Source of the DNA: DATLYT01 sp035574455
Lineage (GTDB): Bacteria; Bacteroidota; Ignavibacteria; UBA10030
Direction: 5' to 3'
Assembly (NCBI GenBank): GCA_035574455.1
Contig: DATLYT010000074.1
Span: 1 to 16,870, forward strand
Length of the DNA stretch: 16,870 bases
The notes below the pieces were generated by a model. It did not search any database. It was not told the origin of the DNA and saw only the letters and a list, made by a program, of their open reading frames with translations. Below, in pieces: positions 7,324-14,500 of this stretch. A program made the position numbers and the translations under genes. Every line of letters begins with the position of its first letter. Positions within the stretch are counted from its first letter, which is position 1.

Positions 7324-8079
7324 TTACAACAGCGCCTTCAACTTCTCGTATCCCGTGCGACTGACGGAGAGCTTCGTCCCGTCTTTGAGAATAACCACGC
7401 GGCTGTCCTTGGCGTACAGCTCGATCTTGGCGAGGCGGTCGATGTTGAGGATTGTGGAGCGGTGAATGCGAACAAAGCGCTTGGGGTCGAGCGTTGCCTC
7501 GAGGTTCGAGAGGCGTTCTTGCTTCAAGTGGGATTTGCCTTCAGCTCGAATGGAGACGTAATCGTCCTGCGCGTCGATGTAGTCGACCTTCTCGACAGGG
7601 ATGACGTGCACTTTTGAGCCCTCACGCACGAGGATTCGTTCAAGCGGTCGGGCGTGAGTCTTCACTTCGGCAACAAGGTGTGCATGTGAAGGAGGAGTTT
7701 TTCTGTCGATTCGCTCGATCGCAAGCTGTAATGCCTTCTCGAATCGTTCCTTCGTAAAGGGCTTGAGGAGATAATCGACCGCGTGTACTTCGAACGCCTT
7801 GAGGGCGTACTGGTCGTACGCCGTCACAAAAATGACGGCACAGGGATGGTCGATGAGCTCCAGCACCTCGAAGCCGTTCAGCTTCGGCATCTGGATGTCG
7901 AGAAAAAGCAGGTCGGGCTTCAACTCGGTGATGGCTTTAACAGCATCAAACCCGTTTGTACACTCGGCTACGATCTCGATCTCAGGATGTGACTCAAGAT
8001 GCTCCCGCACGACCGAGCGGGCAAGCTCCTCGTCATCCACGATGATGGCGCGGGATATTGCTGTTGGGTGTGATTTCAT
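7324..8079 (-). CDS. LytTR-family response regulator
   Basis: This 251-residue DNA-binding response regulator has a receiver domain (about 8-125) with the acidic pair D15/D16, phospho-acceptor D61 in LFLDIQMP, T86 in FVTAYD and K106 in YLLKPF. A LytTR domain follows at about 146-250 (VEKVDYIDAQDDYVSI, RFVRIHRSTILN, KLSVSRTGYEKLK). LytTR proteins bind direct-repeat sites with a 10-strand beta fold. The partner is the LytS-type kinase encoded upstream, from which the gene is separated by an inserted GxxExxY cassette. No Shine-Dalgarno-like sequence precedes the ATG at 8079; only about 11 nt lie between the start and the inverted repeat of that cassette, so insertion may have altered the translation signal. 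Its targets probably include the LiaF-like genes of its own operon (inference). Confidence 0.95.
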   Translation of the reverse strand: MKSHPTAISRAIIVDDEELARSVVREHLESHPEIEIVAECTNGFDAVKAITELKPDLLFLDIQMPKLNGFEVLELIDHPCAVIFVTAYDQYALKAFEVHAVDYLLKPFTKERFEKALQLAIERIDRKTPPSHAHLVAEVKTHARPLERILVREGSKVHVIPVEKVDYIDAQDDYVSIRAEGKSHLKQERLSNLEATLDPKRFVRIHRSTILNIDRLAKIELYAKDSRVVILKDGTKLSVSRTGYEKLKALL

Positions 8080-8090
8080 GAGCTACGTGA

Positions 8091-8122
8091 CTAACCGCGA
8101 ATAGGCGCGAACTGACGCGAAT
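8091..8122 (+). repeat. Terminal inverted repeat, regulator side
   Basis: GCGAA cores occur at 8097, 8107 and 8117, one helical turn apart, as units AACCGCGAAT, AGGCGCGAAC and TGACGCGAAT. The repeat ends 3 bp from the stop codon of the GxxExxY gene. Confidence 0.75.
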
Positions 8123-8125
8123 ACA

Positions 8126-8509
8126 TTATCGTGCCTCGTCCAACACAATCCGTTCCCATTCCATTGTTCGATTCTTGAAGTTGATGATTAGCCCTACTTT
8201 CAACCTGGTAATTCGAAGATAGTTGATCATTACGCCACGATGATCATTTGTAATCAGCTCGACGGTTTTCGTATCAACGATGACACGCTGTTCAACAACG
8301 AGATCGGGCACGAACTCATCAACATGCTCCCCACGATAAAGAACAGGATACCGAGCTTGCTGGTTGAATGCAATCCGTTCTCTTCGAAACTCCACACAAA
8401 GGGCATTCTCATAGGTCTTCTCTCGCAGGCCTGGGCCGAGCGTCTTGTGTACAGTCAGCGCGCAACCGATAATTCGATAGACCAGTTCTTTCTCAAGTAG
8501 TTCCGCCAT
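8126..8509 (-). CDS. GxxExxY protein (PDDEXK_3-like)
   Basis: The 127-residue product carries the family signature G27-x-x-E30-x-x-Y33 in GPGLREKTYENAL. It also has the second conserved region FVPDLVVEQRVIVDTKTVE and the C-terminal INYLRITRLKVGLIINF, and is full length for this family. The core resembles a PD-(D/E)xK nuclease site: D69, then D79-T-K81, where the more usual form is E-x-K. Function is not established; nuclease activity is a fold-based guess. A weak AAGAG site precedes the ATG at 8509. The gene splits a sensor kinase from its response regulator and is enclosed by inverted repeats, so it is best read as cargo or driver of an inserted cassette rather than part of the signalling system. 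Confidence 0.93.
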   Translation of the reverse strand: MAELLEKELVYRIIGCALTVHKTLGPGLREKTYENALCVEFRRERIAFNQQARYPVLYRGEHVDEFVPDLVVEQRVIVDTKTVELITNDHRGVMINYLRITRLKVGLIINFKNRTMEWERIVLDEAR

Positions 8510-8555
8510 ACTCTTTTTTCACAGGAGGCCATTTACCACAGCTTACCCTCATCTC

Positions 8556-8587
8556 ATTTGCGTATGTTCGCGTTAATTCGCGGTCAG
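8556..8587 (-). repeat. Terminal inverted repeat, kinase side
   Basis: On the plus strand TTCGC-type cores lie at 8557 (decayed to TTTGC), 8567 and 8577, again exactly 10 bp apart. Its reverse complement matches 8091-8122 at 25 of 32 positions without gaps, including an 11/12 match over the outer 12 bases. Confidence 0.75.
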
Positions 8588-8615
8588 ACCGTTTGGTGAT
8601 GACACTGATGGCCCG

Positions 8616-9674
8616 TTAATCCTGGTGGGCAGGCAACATGAGCTCCACGCGGAACAATCGTTTGTCTTCGTACACTTCCACGCGTGCATCATTCTTATAG
8701 AGCGCCCGTAATCGCATTCTCACATTTTCCAACCCGACGCCGCTTCCCGTGCGTGTCGGCCTGTCGGGGTCGCAGGGGTTCTCGATCTTCACCGTTAACG
8801 ACGACCCATTGCGGTATGCCTTCAGGCGGATCGTTCCGCCGTCCACAAGATGGGCAATGCCGTGCGTAATGGCATTCTCGAATAACGGCTGCAACAGCAG
8901 CGTCGGCACCAGGCACGGTTTGGCGGCATCGTCCACGCTCATCTGGACCCGCAGGCGTGTGCCAAACCGAACTTGCTCAATCTCTAAAAACTTTTCGGCA
9001 AGGGAAAGTTCTTCTTCCAGGGGAATGGCTTCTTTCGAGCTGACATTCAGACTTGCCCGCAGGAAATCCGACAACAGCAGGGTCATGTGCCGCGCGGCGT
9101 TCGGATTCTTGGTGGTGAGGGCGCTGATCGAATTGAGGCTGTTGAAGAGAAAGTGTGGGTCGATTTGCGCGCGAAGTGCTTTCAGCTCGGCCTCCTGCGC
9201 GAGGAGCTTTGCCTCGTACGCCTGGCGCTCGGCGGCACGAGACTCTTCAAACGTCACAAGAAGATACTGCACAGCCAGAGCCAGCAGGTATAACACCGAG
9301 CCGATTCCAAGCATCATGCGAGCATCGACCTCAACCGGAGCGCCCAGCGAAACGAAGAACGGAAGCTGACCGAGAAACCACTGCCAGCCGAGTCCGAGCA
9401 TCACCAAGAACGAACTCGTGATCGAGCTGGCAAGAAGAGCGACGAGCAACAATCTCAACAGCGCGGTTCGGTGGAGCGGGAACGCCCGGCACAAATACCA
9501 CGCCGAAAGACAGACAAACGCGTAGACCGTGGTGAGGGGAAGAACGAGAAGAAGAACTGCGATCCACTCCGTACTGCCGGGCACGGCGGCGATGGAAGCC
9601 AGCAGCACGCCGAGAATCAGCCAGGCCGAGAGGTAGATCAGTACGCGTTCACGTTGCGCAAGAATCGGGTGCAC
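8616..9674 (-). CDS. LytS-type sensor histidine kinase (His_kinase / HATPase_c)
   Basis: This 352-residue membrane kinase has four hydrophobic segments in the first 140 residues (about 11-30, 37-60, 71-95 and 120-140) and a short helical linker rich in A/E/R. The His_kinase domain follows, with phospho-acceptor H174 in DPHFLFNSLNSIS. The ATP-binding domain has an N-box (LLQPLFENAITHG, N267) and a G-box (GSGVGLENVRMRL). There is no large extracytoplasmic sensor, as in intramembrane-sensing kinases. Translation starts at a GTG (9674) preceded in frame by a TGA three codons upstream, with no evident ribosome-binding site. The LytTR regulator downstream is the expected partner; the LiaF-like genes upstream are likely modulators or outputs. 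An 8-bp tandem array occupies the gap just before the start and a mobile-looking cassette follows the stop. Confidence 0.95.
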   Translation of the reverse strand: MHPILAQRERVLIYLSAWLILGVLLASIAAVPGSTEWIAVLLLVLPLTTVYAFVCLSAWYLCRAFPLHRTALLRLLLVALLASSITSSFLVMLGLGWQWFLGQLPFFVSLGAPVEVDARMMLGIGSVLYLLALAVQYLLVTFEESRAAERQAYEAKLLAQEAELKALRAQIDPHFLFNSLNSISALTTKNPNAARHMTLLLSDFLRASLNVSSKEAIPLEEELSLAEKFLEIEQVRFGTRLRVQMSVDDAAKPCLVPTLLLQPLFENAITHGIAHLVDGGTIRLKAYRNGSSLTVKIENPCDPDRPTRTGSGVGLENVRMRLRALYKNDARVEVYEDKRLFRVELMLPAHQD

Positions 9675-9695
9675 GGTTGGTCAGTGGATTATCAG

Positions 9696-9751
9696 TAGAA
9701 TGATTGGCTCCGCGGACGATTGATCCAGTGAATCATCGGTTCATTGCCCAA
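9696..9751 (-). repeat. 8-bp-period tandem array without an attached small gene
   Basis: On the minus strand, successive 8-mers read TTGGGCAA, TGAACCGA, TGATTCAC, TGGATCAA, TCGTCCGC, GGAGCCAA and TCATTCTA, a degraded series around TGATTCAA. The stretch 9719-9745 reverse-complemented matches 231-257 at 22 of 27 positions. It lies in the 96-bp gap between the LiaF-like gene and the sensor kinase and holds no gene. It could be a scar, a solo repeat or an unoccupied site of the same kind that flanks the four-helix-bundle gene. Confidence 0.5.
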
Positions 9752-9770
9752 TGAGGTAATGTATCACTCG

Positions 9771-10475
9771 TCAATTCTTGATTTCCGCTCCGCCCATAAT
9801 GGCGGTACCGTTGATGATCAGTTTTTTCTTTGCATCACCTTTGGGCCCGCGCGTTGTATCCTCCACGCCGCCCATGATCGGTGTAGCCTGAACAATAACG
9901 GTCCAATCCTCAGGCACCCTGAGCTCGATGCCGCCCCAGAAGGCAAAGATGTTGAGGACAGCCTCGCCACTCTGAATGTTGGCATGGCGTAAATCCAGTT
10001 CAACGCCACCCATGATGGCGCTCAGCTCTCCACCGCGAAAATCTTGGGAGCTATTCACTCGTGCAATTCCTCCCATCAACGCAAAGTGATTCACCACGGA
10101 GTCGGTTTCTGTACTTGAACCGACTGGGCTGATGGTTTGTGTGCGCCGTGCGAGGGAATTCCACAACATGGTGCCGCCAATGGCAATCAGGAGCAGTGGC
10201 CAGAACTCGCGCCACCCAAAATCAACGACATACAGTTTGTCGAGCAAGAGCAATGAGCCACCGAGTGTCAGCATGATGCCGAAGAAGCGACCTCCGCCTT
10301 CGCTCGTGGTGAGCTTGGTGATGCCCCAGACGATCAGCAGGGCGGGCCAGTAACGAAGAATCTCGCGTGCTTCGAACACGCCCATATTGTCGAGCGTCAG
10401 AAGAACGCCGAGGGTGATGACGATAAGTCCAAAAACGACCTGACCGCCGAGACGGAACATCGGTTTATATTGCAT
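9771..10475 (-). CDS. LiaF-like membrane protein
   Basis: In this 234-residue protein, residues 1-110 hold four hydrophobic segments built on two copies of the LiaI/LiaF transmembrane motif (YWPALLIVWGITKL near 42-55 and FWPLLLIAIGGTMLW near 91-105). Residues 127-234 form a LiaF-type C-terminal domain with five regularly spaced (M/W)GG turns: MGGIARV, MGGVELDL, WGGIELRVPED, MGGVEDT and a terminal MGGAEIKN, consistent with a beta-solenoid. In Gram-positive bacteria LiaF restrains a cell-envelope-stress kinase; the pairing here with a LytS-type kinase suggests an analogous role, but this is inference. Its ATG lies inside the last codons of the upstream gene (11-bp overlap) with AAGGAG at the right distance, so the two are translationally coupled. 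Confidence 0.88.
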   Translation of the reverse strand: MQYKPMFRLGGQVVFGLIVITLGVLLTLDNMGVFEAREILRYWPALLIVWGITKLTTSEGGGRFFGIMLTLGGSLLLLDKLYVVDFGWREFWPLLLIAIGGTMLWNSLARRTQTISPVGSSTETDSVVNHFALMGGIARVNSSQDFRGGELSAIMGGVELDLRHANIQSGEAVLNIFAFWGGIELRVPEDWTVIVQATPIMGGVEDTTRGPKGDAKKKLIINGTAIMGGAEIKN

Positions 10476-10827
10476 GGTGATTCTCCTTCATGATCCATGT
10501 TGATTGCTTGCCGAGTGCGCGCCAAAGAATACTCAGACCCCAACCGATGATAAGAATCGGCCAGGTGTCCAGAAATGACAGGCCAAAGATGTGGTTGATT
10601 GAGACGTGAAGCCAGAGTCCGATGATGACGAGCCAGAGGCCATTGCCCGACCGCCACCCATATTCAGACAGCTTATAGAAGCCGATGAACACGAGAATGA
10701 GCGGCCAGTACGTCCAGCCGATGTCGATGATATCCACATTCTCCAGCAAAAGCAACACGCCGGAGAGCATGAGGATAAGACCGAAGAGACCCCGGCCTTC
10801 GCGTTTGAGTCGATGTTGGTGTTCCAT
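10465..10827 (-). CDS. Small LiaI/LiaF-like four-helix membrane protein (DUF5668-like)
   Basis: The 120-residue product has four hydrophobic segments (about 13-28, 38-52, 63-80 and 84-102). They are arranged as two repeats of the same motif found in the next gene: IGWTYWPLILVFIGFYKL and LDTWPILIIGWGLSILW. It begins with a basic cytoplasmic stretch (MEHQHRLKREGRG). The ATG at 10827 is chosen over a longer open frame reaching 11124 because GAGGAG sits 6 nt upstream and the extension overlaps the nucleotidyltransferase gene in another frame with no family-like sequence. It is the first gene of the apparent signalling operon; I see no convincing promoter in the 100-bp gap before it. Confidence 0.82.
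   Translation of the reverse strand: MEHQHRLKREGRGLFGLILMLSGVLLLLENVDIIDIGWTYWPLILVFIGFYKLSEYGWRSGNGLWLVIIGLWLHVSINHIFGLSFLDTWPILIIGWGLSILWRALGKQSTWIMKENHHAI
10483..10488 (-). promoter_or_regulatory. Ribosome-binding site for the LiaF-like gene inside the upstream gene
   Basis: AAGGAG lies within the last codons (MKENHHAI) of the small membrane protein, 7 nt before the overlapping ATG at 10475. This arrangement indicates translational coupling of the two LiaF-family genes. Confidence 0.75.
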
Positions 10828-10927
10828 ACGAATCTCCTCGATTGTTCTGCTACTGAAGATACAATGGGGAGATGGAAATGTTGCAGACTTTTCGGCGAGC
10901 GGTGGTGGGAGGTCGGTGAGTGAATAT

Positions 10928-11509
10928 TCAGAGATGCTGAAGATCACGAGGAGTATCGATATCGACAACACCATCGGGAAAGGGGATACCGGCAACTTCG
11001 CCCGAATGGTTCTGAATGATCTGTTTTGCTCCTGTGTCGCCGGAGAGTCGTTGCAACTCCGGAAAGAAGCGGCGCGCAAAGATGACCGGAACCCCGAGCG
11101 TCCCGGAATAGGCGGAAGCGACAATCGGTTTGCCTGTGGATTGGTGTGCCTCGATGATCGAATTGAGATGGGCGCTCGTCACCAGCGGTTGATCGCCGAG
11201 CATGATCAGCGCAGCCTCGGTGGTTTTGGGCAACGCTTGAACGCCAGCGCGCAGCGACGAGCCGATGCCTTCCTGCCACTCTTCGTTGACGATCAGGCGA
11301 ACGGGAAGCCCCGACAACTCTTGGCTGATCTTCTTCGCCTCCGCGCCAAGCACCACGTAGGTGTCACTCGCTTTGGACTGCAGGGCAACTTCTGTGAGAT
11401 GGCGGATGAGCGGTTTACCGCGGAATGGGAGAAGCTGCTTTGGCGATCCGTAGCGCGTTGAACCGCCAGCAGCAAGAAGAAGGATGGAGAGATGAATTTC
11501 TTTCTTCAT
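10928..11509 (-). CDS. MocA/MobA-like nucleotidyltransferase
   Basis: This 193-residue protein of the NTP_transf_3 family has the nucleotide-binding signature LAAGGSTRYGSPKQLLPF (12-29), the metal-binding D106 in IMLGDQPLV, the LGVPVIF strand, GDTGAKQII (157-165) and a closing DIDTPRDL. The pattern and length fit molybdenum cofactor cytidylyltransferase (MocA), which transfers CMP to molybdopterin, or the related NboR/MobA-like subgroup. No molybdoenzyme gene lies in the window, so the acceptor is not settled. The ATG at 11509 lacks a clear ribosome-binding site and is only 23 nt beyond the terminator hairpin of the preceding gene, leaving little room for a promoter. The gene therefore either has a compact promoter overlapping the terminator or depends on read-through. 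Confidence 0.87.
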   Translation of the reverse strand: MKKEIHLSILLLAAGGSTRYGSPKQLLPFRGKPLIRHLTEVALQSKASDTYVVLGAEAKKISQELSGLPVRLIVNEEWQEGIGSSLRAGVQALPKTTEAALIMLGDQPLVTSAHLNSIIEAHQSTGKPIVASAYSGTLGVPVIFARRFFPELQRLSGDTGAKQIIQNHSGEVAGIPFPDGVVDIDTPRDLQHL

Positions 11510-11523
11510 TGCAAACGCTTCAC

Positions 11524-11570
11524 TTGAAACACAAACGTCCCGCCTTTCAGTTGTGAAAGACGGGACGTTT
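11524..11570 (-). terminator. Strong hairpin terminator of the protease-propeller-barrel gene
   Basis: The arms AAACGTCCCG (11533-11542, plus strand) and CGGGACGTTT (11561-11570) form 10 bp. After one C/A mismatch, CTTTCA/TGAAAG adds six more around a GTTG loop. On the minus strand it is followed by TTTGTGTTT. It lies 20 nt past the stop at 11591. Confidence 0.8.
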
Positions 11571-11590
11571 CATTCATCTCAGAAATCAAC

Positions 11591-14500
11591 TTAGAAATCC
11601 GGCCCGAGTGAGAAATACCAGGTTGGCTCGGAGAACCCGGAACCGTTGAAGCGCCAGGCCACATCGATGCGGAGCGGGAAGCCGAGAAAGATAATGCGCG
11701 AGCCGAACCCGGTGCCGATCAGTAAGTCTTTGGATTGTCGTGAGCCGCTTCGGTCGCGTGTGAAGGCTTGCCACCCGCCGGTATTGCTCCACGCCGTGCC
11801 GACGTCGACAAACGCGGTACCGAGGATATTCTGAAATCCGACCGGCAATGCGCCGAGAATGAAATAGCGGACGAGCGGGAACCGGAGCTCGAAATTCGTC
11901 AACGCGTACCGCGTTCCACTGCGAGCGTTGTAGTTATATCCGCGCAACGGCATGACCGGCGTGAGGAAGGCGTAATCTTCGACCGTCTGGATTGGGAACG
12001 ACGTCTGGTCGAACCGCCGCGCAATCCATCCCTCCGTCCCGCCGATAAAGAACGACTGTCGGTCTTTCCCGTTACTGATTCCCGCCGTGAGCCGCCAGGC
12101 AAAAACGTAGTCTTTCAGGAACCGCGTGTAATCGCGGTAATCAAACGTCGATGTTAAGAAATCCAGCGATTGGTCGCTGTACTTCGTGCTGCCGTACGCC
12201 GTCCAGAAAAATCGTGAGCCGTTGTTCGGGCCAAACCACCCTCCCTGCCAGATCGAGTTATCGTTCACATAGCTCACAATCGGTAGAAGGAACGAGCGAC
12301 GCTGCGGCGGATCTCGGAGGTCGTCGAGATTATCACGCGAGAGATTGAGCCAGAGTAATCCGGCGTCGATTCTGTTGAAACGATCCATCGGGTACGACAT
12401 CGCCGCACCTAATGCCCACATCCGGAAGCGAATCAGTTCCGTGTAACCGAACGGGTTGGTCAGGAACAAAAACCGCGCGCTGTGGAACCCCTGAAAGCTA
12501 TAATCAATCCGCAGCGGACGATAATAGTAGGCAATGCCGTAATTGCTGTTCTTAAGGTCGAGCTGAAGGTTGGTTTGCAACACAATCTGATGGTCGCCCA
12601 TCATGTCGCTAAACGCCATGATCGTCGTACCTTCAAGCCCGTAGAAGGTATTGTAACTCGCCGTCCCGTAGATGAGGTCGGGAGAGAAGTTCAGCTTGTA
12701 TTTGCGGGGAATGTAGTTCCCCTGCGCGTCACGATTGTCGGTCACCTCGAACCGCGGGAATCGAGCCGGCGCCGCGATTGCCGTGGTGTCCCGCATATTC
12801 CGCTCGGAGAAAATAAAGTTACGCAGGTCCACTCGTCCGCTTGGCTGATAACGTTCCGCCTCCGTCGTGGTATCGGCAAGGACCACAATTCCTTTACGCA
12901 CGGCGATAGTGTCGCTGGACGTTCGCTCGGTGGCGATGACCTCGCGTGGCTTCTCTTCCCGCGGAAGGTCGAGCTTCCGTTTGACATACTCTGTCGCCTC
13001 AAGCTCGGCTACGTTCAGCTTTCGGTCGAGTGGTGCGCGCATCAGAAAGACGTCGAAGCCCGCCTCGTGGAGCGATGAAAACACAAGCTTACTGCCATCG
13101 CGCGAGAGCGAGAGCTGGTAAATACCGCTCAGCGAGTTGGTAATCGGTCGAGTCGTTCCTGTGGTCAGATCTAACTCGTACACGTTGTTAATGCCTTGCC
13201 GGTCGGAAACAAACAGAACCTTCTTACCGTCGGGGGAGACAACCGGTGAACCTTCATCACTCGTGGGCGTGTTCGTCAACCGCTTGACTGCTTGTGTGGT
13301 AAGTTCGATGGCGTACAGATCGCGCTGGCTGTAATCGTACTCGATCATCGAAAAGCCGGCCGGGATCATTGATCGTGTAAGGTACGGGCCACGGTCGGAA
13401 GTAAAGTAGATCGTTTTGCCGTCGGGTGAAAACGCCGGGTCGTAGTCGGAGAAAATGTCGTTTGTGAGATTCTGCATCTGTTTCGTAGCGAACTCGTACA
13501 CATAAATATCCGACTGCGGCGCCTTGTAACCGACAAAGGCAATTTTATCACCGAGCGGCGACCAGTCCACCGAGGCAATCCCATCGAGGTCGAACGGAAT
13601 TCGCTCCGTCGCGCCGGAGGCGACGTCGATGACCATAATGGCATCGGTCTCACCCGATTTGACGGCGAGGGCGATCTTTTTCCCGTCCGGCGACCAGGTG
13701 ATGCGCGGCGTGAGCAGCTTCAACTCTTCGAAATCCTTCGTGCGTTGACCTTTCACGACGCGGCTAATGATCTCGCCGTCAATGGCCGACATTAAATAGA
13801 TGTCGAGATAATCATTCCGGTCGGACAGGAAAGCGATCTTGTCTCCCTGCGGCGAGATGGCCGGACTCGTGTTGTAGAAATTTTCGGTCTTCGTGTGGTT
13901 TGTCAGGCGTTGAGCGTACTCGGCAGGCTCTTCGCGCTTCGCAATGTCCGGCCAGTAGAGAACCTTCTGTTCCTTCTGCCAGCGGTCGGAGAGTTCTTTC
14001 AGAGTCAGGCCAATCGTCGACTTAAACCCTTGCTCAATACTCCGCGTGGATTTCACGCGGTTGAGAATTTCGGCAATCTTTTGCTCGCCGTACTTCGACG
14101 CGATATAGTACCACACCGACTGTCCGCCGCGATAGGCAAAGTAACCGTTCAAGAAATCAATTGGCGGTAGATAGTTGTGAATCGTTGCATCGCGGATAAA
14201 CATATCGGAATTCGTGTCCCATCCCAACGCGGCATACTCCGCCATTCCTTCGTTAAACCAGAGTGGCAGGATCAACGGCGTGCGGCTGGAGATAATCGAT
14301 TGGATCGAGCCGCCGTAGAACATATCGTTGAAGACGGCGTGGACAAGCTCGTGGTGGATGACGTGGCGAAAGAGTCGATAGTTGCCTTCAAAGGGAACAA
14401 CGATGCGGTTCTTGAATAGCTCGGTAACGCCGCCGACTCCTTCTTCCAGGTACTCGTCAATGACGTTAGTTTGCTGAAACTCGTTATGCGAGTTATAAAT

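Larger units (their letters stand above)
8091..8587 (-). mobile_element. GxxExxY cassette with terminal inverted repeats, inserted between kinase and regulator
   Basis: A unit of about 497 bp is bounded by imperfect 32-bp inverted repeats (25/32 identical plus one position that could pair as G-U in RNA). It contains a single 127-codon ORF. Each repeat carries three GCGAA-type cores at an exact 10-bp period. Deleting the unit leaves 39 nt between the kinase stop and the regulator start, an ordinary operon gap. No target-site duplication is evident and no transposase is encoded, so it would need help in trans or may use an unfamiliar mechanism. Repeats and spacing are seen directly; mobility is inference. 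Confidence 0.65.

Noticed and set aside
8091..8587. Cassette considered as a standard insertion sequence
   Set aside because: The only ORF is a GxxExxY protein without DDE, HUH or serine/tyrosine recombinase motifs, and no target duplication was seen.
9696..9751. Tandem array considered as a CRISPR or LytTR operator
   Set aside because: The 8-bp period leaves no spacers, so it is not CRISPR, and LytTR sites are usually two 9-bp direct repeats about 21 bp apart, which this does not resemble.
10828..11124. N-terminal extension of the small LiaI/LiaF-like protein
   Set aside because: The extra 99 codons overlap the nucleotidyltransferase in another frame; a ribosome-binding site 6 nt before 10827 fixes the shorter start.
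10685..11461. Plus-strand open frame of 258 codons
   Set aside because: Lies across the opposite strand of the small membrane protein and the nucleotidyltransferase, both well supported; the sequence has no domain character.
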